From NCBI RefSeq assembly GCF_900089955.1, contig NZ_FLQX01000143.1, positions 1-58,244 on the forward strand: a stretch of DNA of 58,244 bases, read 5' to 3'. The notes below the pieces were generated by a model. It saw only the letters and a list, made by a program, of their open reading frames with translations. It ran no database searches and had not been told where the DNA came from. The translations under genes and the position numbers were made by a program. This stretch comes from Candidatus Accumulibacter aalborgensis. Lineage in GTDB: Bacteria; Pseudomonadota; Gammaproteobacteria; Burkholderiales; Rhodocyclaceae. Below are positions 9,137 to 17,196 of this stretch, in pieces; position 1 is the first letter of the stretch; every line of letters begins with the position of its first letter.

Positions 9137-10843
9137 CTAGCGGCCGCCGTAAACGGCCACCCGGGTGGTTCGGTTCATGGCCCGGCAGTCTTCGAGTGAC
9201 AAGCCTTCGCTGGCCGCATTGGCCTCGTTGCACAGCGGACGGTCGGGGCCGTTGCCGACGATCTTGAAGCGCTCGCGCGGGAACTCCCATTGCTTGACCA
9301 GGTAATCGACCACCGCCTTCGCGCGCGCTGCCGAAAGACGCTGATTGACCTCCCGCGCGCCCGTCGAGTCTGAATTGCCGCTCACTTCGAAGTAGGCTTT
9401 GCCGTTGTTCTCGATGAACGGAACCATCTCGCTATCAACTGTCTTCTCGGAACGTTTGGTCAATTCAGCGCTGCCGGACGCAAAACTGACCGTCACCGGC
9501 TTGGTCACCATCGCTTCCTGCCTGGTGGCTTCCTTGAGCGAGGACTGCGTGAAGGTGTTCTGCGGCTGCGCGGCGGCCGCCGCGGCGGGCTTGTCGCGAG
9601 CCAGCATCGCCTTGATGAAACGATAGTCGAAGCTGTCCTGCGGCGTGATGACCGGCGACTTGGGATTGGCGAGTGCGCCGGCCTTGCGGTAGATCTCGTC
9701 AAAGTGCTTGTAGACGCGCTCGTAGTGGTTCGTGCCGCCGGCCAGGCCGAGAATGCGGGCATTTTCTTCAACGCCGGTCCACACCACGTTCGGGAAGAGG
9801 CTCTTGACGAATGGCCTGCCTTCCTTGTCGGCGAGCAGTTTGAAGAATTCTTCGGTCTTCACCAGTGCTTCCACTGCGTTGTCCGGATTGGCGCGCGCTG
9901 CCGGAACACCTTCCATCCAGCCTTCGACGAATTTCTGGACCACCGCCTGCCCTTCGGGCTTGGCCAGCAGGCGAGAGTCACAGACCATGACGTCGAAAAT
10001 CAGGTTGGTCGCTGTCTTCGTTGAATAGACGACGTGTGCGCCCTTGACGTTGCGCAGGGCCAGTGCCAGGTCCGGGTCCCAGAGCACCGCCGCATCGACG
10101 TTGCCGGATTCGAGTGCGGCGCGGACGCCAGCGGTGCCTTCATCGGCATTGATGAAAACGGTCTTGACGCTTTCCTTTTTGCGCGCCGTCAGCGATGAAT
10201 TGTCCAGAGCATCGATGAGCATGCCGTGCGAGGGCGTGAACTGAAGCAGGGCTACCGAACGCCCGGCCAGGTCTTCGATCGACTTGACCGCCGGGTCGCT
10301 GGCGATCACGGCGTCGCCACCCTGGGTGTTATCGACGATCATCACCGCGCGGCCGTCGAGGCCGGCATTGCGCAGGTTCGGCTGCTCCTGCGCCCAGAAA
10401 TCCGACGTACGCCACGCGCACTGCGCCGCGCCAGACTCGAAAATCGTGGCCAGCGTCGGGATGTCGTCCTGGATCACGAAGCGGACACTGACACCCTTCT
10501 GGTGGTAAATCGACCCCGGCTGCGTGTTCAGTGCGTTGCCGTTGGCGACCAGCGCCGGAGCGTAGCCGTGGAAGCTGACCAGGCTGACCCGCAAGGGGTT
10601 GGTCGGACTGCCCAGAGGTGCATTCTTGTCGTCGGCCTGCGCAGCCTTGGCCACCGCGCCAGGCTTGGCCTTGGCCATTGTCTCGGTGGGGGCGCCAGAA
10701 TTCGCGGCTGCAGGCCGGGATGCCGCCGGCTCGCCGCCTCCGCCAAAGCGATCCTTGAGCCCGAAATTCCAGGCGAGCGAACCGGCGACGCCGAGAACGA
10801 TGACGGAAATCAATCCCTTGGCCAGCGGCGTGAGTTGAGCCAT
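9137..10843 (-). CDS. Substrate-binding protein fused to OmpA peptidoglycan-binding domain
   Basis: 568 residues. A single N-terminal transmembrane anchor (about 9-27) and an Ala/Pro/Lys-rich linker (30-80) precede an NMT1/SsuA-like periplasmic binding domain (about 83-400, with QGGDAVIASDPAVKSIEDLA and AAVLWDPDLALAL segments). The C-terminus (452-568) is an OmpA-like domain with VSFASGSAEL, GNSDSTGAREVNQRLSAAR and conserved Asp492 and Arg507, which in this family bind diaminopimelate of peptidoglycan. The receptor would thus be held between inner membrane and cell wall next to its importer. It is the second gene of the operon, with the transporter genes directly after it. The ligand is unknown. 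Confidence 0.88.
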   Translation of the reverse strand: MAQLTPLAKGLISVIVLGVAGSLAWNFGLKDRFGGGGEPAASRPAAANSGAPTETMAKAKPGAVAKAAQADDKNAPLGSPTNPLRVSLVSFHGYAPALVANGNALNTQPGSIYHQKGVSVRFVIQDDIPTLATIFESGAAQCAWRTSDFWAQEQPNLRNAGLDGRAVMIVDNTQGGDAVIASDPAVKSIEDLAGRSVALLQFTPSHGMLIDALDNSSLTARKKESVKTVFINADEGTAGVRAALESGNVDAAVLWDPDLALALRNVKGAHVVYSTKTATNLIFDVMVCDSRLLAKPEGQAVVQKFVEGWMEGVPAARANPDNAVEALVKTEEFFKLLADKEGRPFVKSLFPNVVWTGVEENARILGLAGGTNHYERVYKHFDEIYRKAGALANPKSPVITPQDSFDYRFIKAMLARDKPAAAAAAQPQNTFTQSSLKEATRQEAMVTKPVTVSFASGSAELTKRSEKTVDSEMVPFIENNGKAYFEVSGNSDSTGAREVNQRLSAARAKAVVDYLVKQWEFPRERFKIVGNGPDRPLCNEANAASEGLSLEDCRAMNRTTRVAVYGGR

Positions 10844-10858
10844 GCGTTTTCTCCTTGC

Positions 10859-11587
10859 TCAGTGCAGTGGCGCGCCAGGCGCCGTGAAATTGTTCGGGAT
10901 TTCGCGCAGACGCTCGATCTCGGTGTCCAGGCGGCGGGCTTCGCGCGCCGCCGACTCGCGAGCCGCGCGCAAGCCGGCTTCGACGCTCGTCGTTTCCTGT
11001 GCCGCCCTGGTCACTGCTCGTTCCAGCAACTGTTCGAGCTCGGCGATCTGTTGGCGAATCGCCGCGGTCGACTGGTCAAGCCCCAGCCTGATCTGGCTGA
11101 CCAGTTCGGCTGACTGTTGCTCGCGGTTCTGCAACTGTGTGCTGATTTGTCGCTTGTAGGCATCGAGCGCTGAAATCTTGAACTCGGCGTCGCGTACGCA
11201 ATCACCGATCTGCCAATTATCATCGGCCTCGTCCATTGCCAGAACGGCCGCCTTGCGGGTCCCCGCGTCCATCGCGCGCAGGTTGTCGAGCAGGCGCAGG
11301 AGCTTCTCGGCCGGATACGGCGACGTGGGCACAGCGGCGGCCGCGAAGATGTCGGCCAAGGGCATGCCCTCCAGCTCGCCAGGGACAGGTTCTGTCTGGG
11401 CGCTGGCGGCAGGCTGCGGCGGCTCGGCGAGAAGGTCGACGCTTCCCGTCTGAAGGTGGGAAACAGGGGAATCCAGCTCGGCGCGCGAGTCGGCTGCGGG
11501 CTGTTCATCATCGGCAGCCGTCAGTCGCTCGTCTGCCGAGAGTTCGACCAGCTTTGCTCTCGCCAGAAAACTCAAAATACCCTTCAT
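10859..11587 (-). CDS. Coiled-coil protein, first gene of the PspA/TerB/ABC operon
   Basis: 242 residues from the ATG at 11587, which has GGGAGGTGA just upstream; a GTG at 11620 is less likely. The N-terminal part (residues 15-90) is acidic and low-complexity. The middle (about 90-140) is a folded helical segment with MDAGTRKAAVLAMDEADDNW. The last 100 residues form a long charged coiled coil. There is no signal peptide or membrane helix. I do not recognise the family. As first gene, 15 bases before the SBP-OmpA gene, it may be a cytoplasmic scaffold or sensor for the same complex. Confidence 0.7.
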   Translation of the reverse strand: MKGILSFLARAKLVELSADERLTAADDEQPAADSRAELDSPVSHLQTGSVDLLAEPPQPAASAQTEPVPGELEGMPLADIFAAAAVPTSPYPAEKLLRLLDNLRAMDAGTRKAAVLAMDEADDNWQIGDCVRDAEFKISALDAYKRQISTQLQNREQQSAELVSQIRLGLDQSTAAIRQQIAELEQLLERAVTRAAQETTSVEAGLRAARESAAREARRLDTEIERLREIPNNFTAPGAPLH

Positions 11588-11660
11588 TTCACCTCCCAGG
11601 ATGGCAGACACGTTGGCCACGTTGACACCTCATCGCACTTCGCAGGACCGGAGTCGGGGG

Positions 11661-11689
11661 ATTATACGAACGAAACCACACATAGACGC
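11661..11689 (-). promoter_or_regulatory. Candidate promoter of the eight-gene operon
   Basis: On the minus strand a perfect TATAAT lies at 11666-11661, 74 bases before the start at 11587. The -35 position (11689-11684, GCGTCT) is a poor match, so an activator may be needed. The rest of the gap 11588-11815 shows no gene, tRNA or clear terminator. Confidence 0.4.
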
Positions 11690-11815
11690 ATCGACGCATG
11701 GCAAGGACCGCGGGCAGAGTATCTCTGGCCAGGGCTAGCGCAGTCAAGCCGCGATTTCGTGGCGAGGGCCAGGCAAGCAAGCCATGCCAAATCTCGACCG
11801 GCGTGCTTCGCTGCC

Positions 11816-14767
11816 CTAGCGCTGATCGAGAACCAGCGGGAAGTCCGGTACGCCGCTGGGAACGATGGTGACCGGCGATTGGGCTCCTTCGGTCAGCGCC
11901 TTGACACGCTCCGAGACGTAGAGGTCGAGCATCTTGTGCGTGACGCGGCCGGACTTGTTGTAGTCGGCCTTGCCGCGCAAGCCTTCGAGAATGGCCTTGG
12001 TGAACGCGCCATTGCCCCAGTCGGAGGACTCCTGGGCATATTGACGCCCGGTTGCCGCGGCGAAGACGATGACCCCGTTGTCGGCACTCGACAGTTCATT
12101 GACCACGGCCGTCGTGTCGAGGCGTAGCGAGCGTGTGCCAGTTCCCAGCACGTTGCCCGCGTGGCAGGTATCGATGAAAAACATCGCCTTGCCGGGCAAT
12201 GAAACGAGCGTATTGCGAATCTCGGTAAAGATGACGGCGGTGCGTTTCAAGGCCTTGATATTGACGTCCTGGGGCAGGAAGTAATAGGTGCCGTCAGAAT
12301 CATTGACCCCATGTCCGGCAATGAAGACCATGGCCACGTCTCTGGCGGTCAGCTCCCGGCGTATCCATTCCAGCCCGTCAAGGACGTCATCGCGCTTGGC
12401 ACCGCTGTCGGTGAGCAGGCGAACCGAAACTTTGCGGTACAGGCCGCCGCCTCCCAGTGCCTTGAAGAAATTCGCCAGATCGGTCGAGTCCTTGGCGGCG
12501 AATTCGAGCTGGATCGAAGCATCCTGGTATTTGCTGATCCCGATGGTGAGGACGTAAAGCGCTGGGCGCAGGTCTACTCCCGCGGGCGCCTCCTTGGCTG
12601 CGGCGGCCGGTGGTCTCTTGACCGCCAGGCTCGCCTCCGGCGAAACGCCATGCTTGTTTTCGGCGAAAAGCAGGAGCTGCACATCAAGGCCGGGCAGGGG
12701 AAGCGGTACCTCGTAGATCGTTTCTTCCTTGCTGCTCTCCGAGCGCGTGCTGCGCAGAGACGAAAGCGCCGGCAGCGAAACCGGCTGGCCGTTGACCCGC
12801 GCGAGGAGCTTGGTCGCCGGCGCATCCGCTGGTGCGCGCACGGCAACCTTCAGCTTTATTTCGCTGTCGCTCGTCGCGCCCGCCGCATCCGGCGAGACGA
12901 TGCGCACCGTCGGCGGCAAACGCTCGCGAATCGCCTGGCCACCGGTCGGGGCGGCAGCGACTGCGGGAAGGGCGGCCAGCGCAGCGTCGGTACTGCCCTT
13001 GCCGATCACTTCGGTGATCAGTTCGGGCCGGTAATACTCGGCACGGAAACGCGCGACAGGGTAAAAGTCCGCCGCCTGGGCTGGCCCACGATCGACCTGC
13101 CAGCCGACCAGGTTCTCACCGCCCGGGCTGGCGGCGAAATGGCCGTCCGGTGTCCACATCACCCAGCGGCGGCCATCAGCCTGCGGAAAAAAAACGAGCT
13201 GTTCGCTACCGTCCTGTTGCCGGTACCAGCGCAATGTGCCGTCACTGAAGGCAACGACCACCCAGCGTCCATCGTCACTGGTGTTGACCTGCCAGGGGGT
13301 CGCGGGTGCGGCGGTACGCCACAACTCACGGCCGCTGCGGTCATACAGGCGAATCTTGAAGTTGGTCGCCAAGGCGACACGGTTGCCGTCGCGAGAGACA
13401 CTGGCCGACAGTGACCACTCGTTGGCGTCGAGGCTGATTATTTTGCCGTTGATCGACGGCTGTTGCCGTTCGAACCAATTGTCGATTGTCGTCTTGGCAG
13501 CCGTCGTCCGTGGTGCCTGCCAGTCCTTGCCGGCTTTCGTCCAGGCGAGCTGGCGGGTGTCGAAGGCATCTCCAGCCCCGCCGGACCGTGCTTCCTGGAA
13601 GGCGACGGCGCTGCCATCTGCTGCCAGGCGGAAGCGGCTGCGCAGGTTGCGGAAGTCCAGCAAGCTGTTGCCAACGGTGACCAGAGCTTGCCCATTGGCG
13701 GCCAGTACTCCCCACGCGGGATCTGCTGCGGCGTACAGCAAGCTGCCGTCACTCGCGGCTTGCAGTGCAGTGATCGTGTTGCGCGCCACCGGAATCACGG
13801 CCGGCTCCCCTTGGCCGCCGTCAGGCCACGACAGGATCGCAAACTGTCCTTTGTCGTTGGCCCAGCTTCCTGCGGCGTAGAGCCGCTGGCCATCGGTCGA
13901 CCAGGCGACGACACTCAGGCTGCGTGACACGGTTCCTGTGGCGGGAGAGAGAATTTTCCTCGCTTTCAAGGTTGCTGCGTCGAGAAGGGCGACGCTTCCC
14001 TGATCGGAGGCGCCGGCAGCCACCGTCCGTCCATCGGGTGAAAAAGCGAGGCCGAACGGGACGCCGCTTCCGGCGAGCGCGCTTCTGGACAGCAGTTTGA
14101 GTCCTTTCGCCGTCGCTTCGTAGGCGCGGACCAGGCCGTCGGCACTGCTCACCACGACTGTCTTGCCGTCCGGCGACCAGGCGGTCGCATTGACTTCATT
14201 CGAGTATTCCGCATCCCCCTGCAGTTCGCGCGCGCTGGCCCAGCCATCGGTGCTGTGCAAGACGCGAACGCCGTGTTTGCCCCACAGGCCGGCGACGAGC
14301 AGCCTGCCGTCGGGAGAGAACGACAGATGGGTCACCACGTCGGGCAGTCCGGTCACGCGGTGAATGATCTGGCCATCATTGTGGCGGACCAGATAAAGGT
14401 CGTTGCCGGCGGACCAGCCGGCCGCCGCAAAAGACGCGCCATCGGGAGTGATCGCGACGGCGTACAACTTGCCGTCGTTGCCTGGTCCCGATGGTGGCCG
14501 GAAAACCGAGAGCAGCGACCCACTGCCGACATCCCAGACCCGGGCGGTCTTGTCCTCCGAGGCGGTGACCACGTAGCGCCCGCCTCGGTCCATGCTGGCG
14601 GCGCGAATCGGGGCTACGTGGCTACCCGTTTCAACGCGCAGGTCCGGCGCCGTTTCGGCTTCCTTCGCACCCACGCCACCAGCGGTGAGCAAGCCAATGA
14701 GCAATGAGCAGATCAGCGCCCAGACGCGGCCGTGCGACGTGTCGACGATCCTGGGCACGGCGGCCAA
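11816..14767 (-). CDS. WD40-repeat protein with C-terminal caspase-like (C14) protease domain
   Basis: 983 residues. A signal peptide-like helix (about 15-34) is followed by WD40-type blades: SEDKTARVWDV at about 71-81, several SPDGR/SPDGKTV repeats to about 330, then further blades around 440-560. A linker carries an Ig-like segment (about 615-720). The caspase-like domain begins near 737 (LYVLTIGISKYQ), with catalytic His819 in AGHG and Cys868 in DTCHAG, both present. Predicted location is periplasmic or exported if the signal is real. The start is uncertain: TTG at 14767 or GTG three codons later, just after the lipoprotein gene stop at 14776. Export of a caspase-like enzyme is uncommon. 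Its substrate is unknown. Confidence 0.85.
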   Translation of the reverse strand: MAAVPRIVDTSHGRVWALICSLLIGLLTAGGVGAKEAETAPDLRVETGSHVAPIRAASMDRGGRYVVTASEDKTARVWDVGSGSLLSVFRPPSGPGNDGKLYAVAITPDGASFAAAGWSAGNDLYLVRHNDGQIIHRVTGLPDVVTHLSFSPDGRLLVAGLWGKHGVRVLHSTDGWASARELQGDAEYSNEVNATAWSPDGKTVVVSSADGLVRAYEATAKGLKLLSRSALAGSGVPFGLAFSPDGRTVAAGASDQGSVALLDAATLKARKILSPATGTVSRSLSVVAWSTDGQRLYAAGSWANDKGQFAILSWPDGGQGEPAVIPVARNTITALQAASDGSLLYAAADPAWGVLAANGQALVTVGNSLLDFRNLRSRFRLAADGSAVAFQEARSGGAGDAFDTRQLAWTKAGKDWQAPRTTAAKTTIDNWFERQQPSINGKIISLDANEWSLSASVSRDGNRVALATNFKIRLYDRSGRELWRTAAPATPWQVNTSDDGRWVVVAFSDGTLRWYRQQDGSEQLVFFPQADGRRWVMWTPDGHFAASPGGENLVGWQVDRGPAQAADFYPVARFRAEYYRPELITEVIGKGSTDAALAALPAVAAAPTGGQAIRERLPPTVRIVSPDAAGATSDSEIKLKVAVRAPADAPATKLLARVNGQPVSLPALSSLRSTRSESSKEETIYEVPLPLPGLDVQLLLFAENKHGVSPEASLAVKRPPAAAAKEAPAGVDLRPALYVLTIGISKYQDASIQLEFAAKDSTDLANFFKALGGGGLYRKVSVRLLTDSGAKRDDVLDGLEWIRRELTARDVAMVFIAGHGVNDSDGTYYFLPQDVNIKALKRTAVIFTEIRNTLVSLPGKAMFFIDTCHAGNVLGTGTRSLRLDTTAVVNELSSADNGVIVFAAATGRQYAQESSDWGNGAFTKAILEGLRGKADYNKSGRVTHKMLDLYVSERVKALTEGAQSPVTIVPSGVPDFPLVLDQR

Positions 14768-14775
14768 TCTGGGTA

Positions 14776-15984
14776 TCAGCAGGAAACCTTCTTGAACTCG
14801 ATACGCTGGTCAAGCGCGTCCGACTCATTACCCTTGCCGGTACCCACGACTGCGCGCTGTGAGCCATACCCCTTCGCCGATGAGCGCTTGGCCAGCGCTG
14901 GATTGGCCGCGACCATCTTTTGCCGGACGAACTCGGCGCGTTGCAGGGAGAGCCGTTCATCCATCTGCTCGGATGGGCCGCGCCTGGTGTGTCCGGCAAC
15001 CTCCAGGCACGAGGTCTGACGCAGCGACTGTTTGGCGATCTCCGACAACCACAGCGCGTAGGGCTGCGGCTGCTGATCCTGGGTGAAGCCGGTGGCTCCG
15101 GGTTTGAAATCGAAGCGAACGGCCAGTCTGTCACTGGCCAGACCCATTTCCACCAGTCGCCCGAAGGCCTGCATGGCGGGTTGCTTACGCCCCAGCCTCT
15201 GATTGTCGAGGTAGATCCCGGCATAGACACGCGCCTGGTTGCCGGCAGGGTTCTTCAGCACCGACTGGTAGAGGGCGAGCGAGTCCTTGTATTTCTTCGC
15301 CTGATACGCCTTGGTTGCTTCGCTGATCGTCGATGCGGCAAGCACGGCGTCAATGTAGGCCGGATTGATCGGGTCGCCAGCCTTCGTTCCCTGGCAGGTC
15401 TTTACGTAGCCCTCGACCGCCGGATCCTTGGCCCAGACCGGCATTTCCCGGAAGAAAGGCAGAGGCGTCGGGTCAAATCCCTCGGGGAGCGAGCGAGCGA
15501 GTCCCTTGCTGATGATCTTGCCGGTTTTCAGATCGGCGAGCGCGAAGCAGATGCGGTAGGCGTCGCGTTCGCCGTCCGCCTTGCCCTGCAGGTTGATCGG
15601 CGTGAACGTGCCAATCATCAGCAAGGGAAGGGTGGAGACGGTCTCGCTGCTGAACGGTCTGACGTCGACCTGCTGATAATTCTCCTTGACCATCTGAACG
15701 ACCGACTGCTCCATCGCCGCCGTGGCTTCTGTCTGCATTCCGCTGTTGCCGTCCACCAGCGGATCGACCACCATGTTGTATTTCTGATCCTTGTCCAGGT
15801 GGGCGTTGGCCAGCAACTCCTGCGCCGCCTTGCGCACCGCCTGGTCGTAGGGAAGGGCAACGATTGGCGGCGGTGACGGCGCCTCTGCCAGGACGACGGG
15901 TTTTTCCTCGGTGGTGCTGCAACCGGCGGCAAGTACGAACGCCGCGAGACAAAGGCTGGAGTGGAAGCGCGACTGGAATGTCAT
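14776..15984 (-). CDS. OmpA-like outer membrane lipoprotein
   Basis: 402 residues from the ATG at 15984 (GAGGA upstream). A lipoprotein signal has its lipobox at LAAGC with Cys22. Residues about 45-210 resemble proteins that assemble or sense surface structures (YDQAVRKAAQELL, a FlgO/CsgG-like start). Residues about 225-300 look like a TPR-type helical pair (KAYQAKKYKDSLALYQSVL). The C-terminus (about 315-402) is OmpA-like with LSLQRAEFVRQKM, but the peptidoglycan-binding Asp position reads GHTRRG instead of GHTD. It lies eight bases before the WD40/caspase gene and is surely co-transcribed. A shared envelope role is inferred. Confidence 0.75.
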   Translation of the reverse strand: MTFQSRFHSSLCLAAFVLAAGCSTTEEKPVVLAEAPSPPPIVALPYDQAVRKAAQELLANAHLDKDQKYNMVVDPLVDGNSGMQTEATAAMEQSVVQMVKENYQQVDVRPFSSETVSTLPLLMIGTFTPINLQGKADGERDAYRICFALADLKTGKIISKGLARSLPEGFDPTPLPFFREMPVWAKDPAVEGYVKTCQGTKAGDPINPAYIDAVLAASTISEATKAYQAKKYKDSLALYQSVLKNPAGNQARVYAGIYLDNQRLGRKQPAMQAFGRLVEMGLASDRLAVRFDFKPGATGFTQDQQPQPYALWLSEIAKQSLRQTSCLEVAGHTRRGPSEQMDERLSLQRAEFVRQKMVAANPALAKRSSAKGYGSQRAVVGTGKGNESDALDQRIEFKKVSC

Positions 15985-16464
15985 GGTGGTGTCCTCGGTG
16001 GTGGTGTGATTCGCTGCCTTTGAATTCGACAAGACGCAGGCCGGTGTGTTCGCGCCTTTCCTTAGCCCATCAAAGCAGAAAGGGAGAGGGCCATGGTGCC
16101 ACCTGTCGCGGGCGGCAAGGGCAAAAGCCGACAGGCTCTTGGCTCAGCTTGTCTCAGCTTGGAGACGGTCGGCTCATCGCTGCCGGGGGCAGTATCTGCG
16201 TGTCGGCCAGCGAAAGTCAATCGCAAATCCCACGAAGTGTGCGTTAGTTCTTCTGCTCGCCACCCTGAAGCAGCTATTCTCCTCCCATGGCCGTTCGTGG
16301 CGTAGGCAGCCTCCCGCATGGCAAGGCGCAAGGCTGGGATCGGACTGCACTTTCGTCGCGAGGGACAATTCCACTATACTGTGGCGCGCTTCACGATACC
16401 CGCGGGGCGCTGCCTGCGGGATTTGCCGTAAAACGTTTCCAAGTTGTTGACCAGGGAGGAGAGG
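15985..16464. other. Divergent intergenic region between lipoprotein operon and EPS locus
   Basis: 480 bases without a convincing gene. It holds two direct copies of CTCAGCTTG ten bases apart (16143-16151, 16153-16161) and a TATACT at 16375-16380 inside a small CCAC...GTGG dyad, a possible -10 element 85 bases before epsE with only a weak -35. A CCCGC...GCGGG dyad lies in the epsE leader. I looked for a sigma-54 -24/-12 site, often seen in XrtA systems, and saw none. Confidence 0.5.
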
Positions 16465-17097
16465 ATGATGCTTAGACGCCTGCAAGAGGTATTCGGCGCC
16501 GCGTTTCGTTGGTTTGTGCTCGGGGCGTTGGGGGTGCTCATGTTCGGGTGTGCTTCTTCCTTTCCGCCGGCGCCAACGGTCGCCGCCTCGCCAGACTATC
16601 GCTACATCATCGGACCCGGCGACACGGTGAACATCATCGTCTGGCGTAACCCGGAACTGTCGATGACGGTTCCGGTGCGTCCGGATGGCATGATTGCCGG
16701 ACCCCTGATCGAGGATATGCCGGCGATGGGCAAGACTCCCACGGCTCTTGGGCGGGACATGGAGAAGGCGCTGGGAACCTTCATTCGAGATCCCGTCGTG
16801 ACCATCATCGTCACCGTTTTCAAGGGGAATCACAGTGAGCAGGTCCGGGTTGTCGGCGAAGCGTCGAAGCCGCAGGCGCTCCCCTACTCACAGAACCTGA
16901 CAGTGCTCGACGTGATGATTGCTGTCGGTGGTCTGACCGATTTTGCCGATGGCAATGCGGCAACACTCATGCGTCCTGGCGAAGGCAACCAGCAGTACCG
17001 CGTCCGCCTGAAAGACTTGATGAAACGCGGAGACATCTCGGCCAACGTCGACATGAAACCCGGCGACGTGCTGATCATCCCGCAGAGCTGGTTCTGA
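16465..17097 (+). CDS. epsE: XrtA-system polysaccharide export lipoprotein (Wza/EpsE-like)
   Basis: 210 residues. A lipoprotein signal has Cys29 after LMFG. The polysaccharide export domain starts at YRYIIGPGDTVNIIVWR (about residue 45), followed by a SLBB domain (about 120-195, VVGEASKPQALPYS). It would form the outer membrane export channel for the exopolysaccharide. The ATG at 16465 has GGGAGGAG directly upstream; earlier in-frame starts lack one. First gene of the plus-strand EPS cluster. Short Wza forms of this length are usual in XrtA loci. Confidence 0.9.
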   Translation: MMLRRLQEVFGAAFRWFVLGALGVLMFGCASSFPPAPTVAASPDYRYIIGPGDTVNIIVWRNPELSMTVPVRPDGMIAGPLIEDMPAMGKTPTALGRDMEKALGTFIRDPVVTIIVTVFKGNHSEQVRVVGEASKPQALPYSQNLTVLDVMIAVGGLTDFADGNAATLMRPGEGNQQYRVRLKDLMKRGDISANVDMKPGDVLIIPQSWF

Positions 17098-17134
17098 TCG
17101 CCCTGCTGCGCGGTTTGAGGTAGCGCCTTTCGTG

Positions 17135-17160
17135 CCGATCGTCCTGCGGGACGTGATCGG
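17135..17160 (+). other. Hairpin between epsE and epsF
   Basis: CCGATC-GTCC / GGAC-GT-GATCGG forms a ten-pair stem with a two-base bulge and a TGCG loop, 37 bases after the epsE stop. There is no T run after it. It could attenuate transcription or protect the epsE message. Confidence 0.4.
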
Positions 17161-17196
17161 TGCTTCTGAAAACGAACCTGATAGAGTCTGAATCCG

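Noticed and set aside
16033-16464. A small gene in the divergent gap (several frames of 60-130 codons)
   Set aside because: The frames overlap each other on both strands, lack good ribosome-binding sites and show low-complexity composition.
16200-16464. A sigma-54 promoter before epsE
   Set aside because: No TGGCAC-N5-TTGC-like pair with correct spacing is visible, only a weak TATACT.
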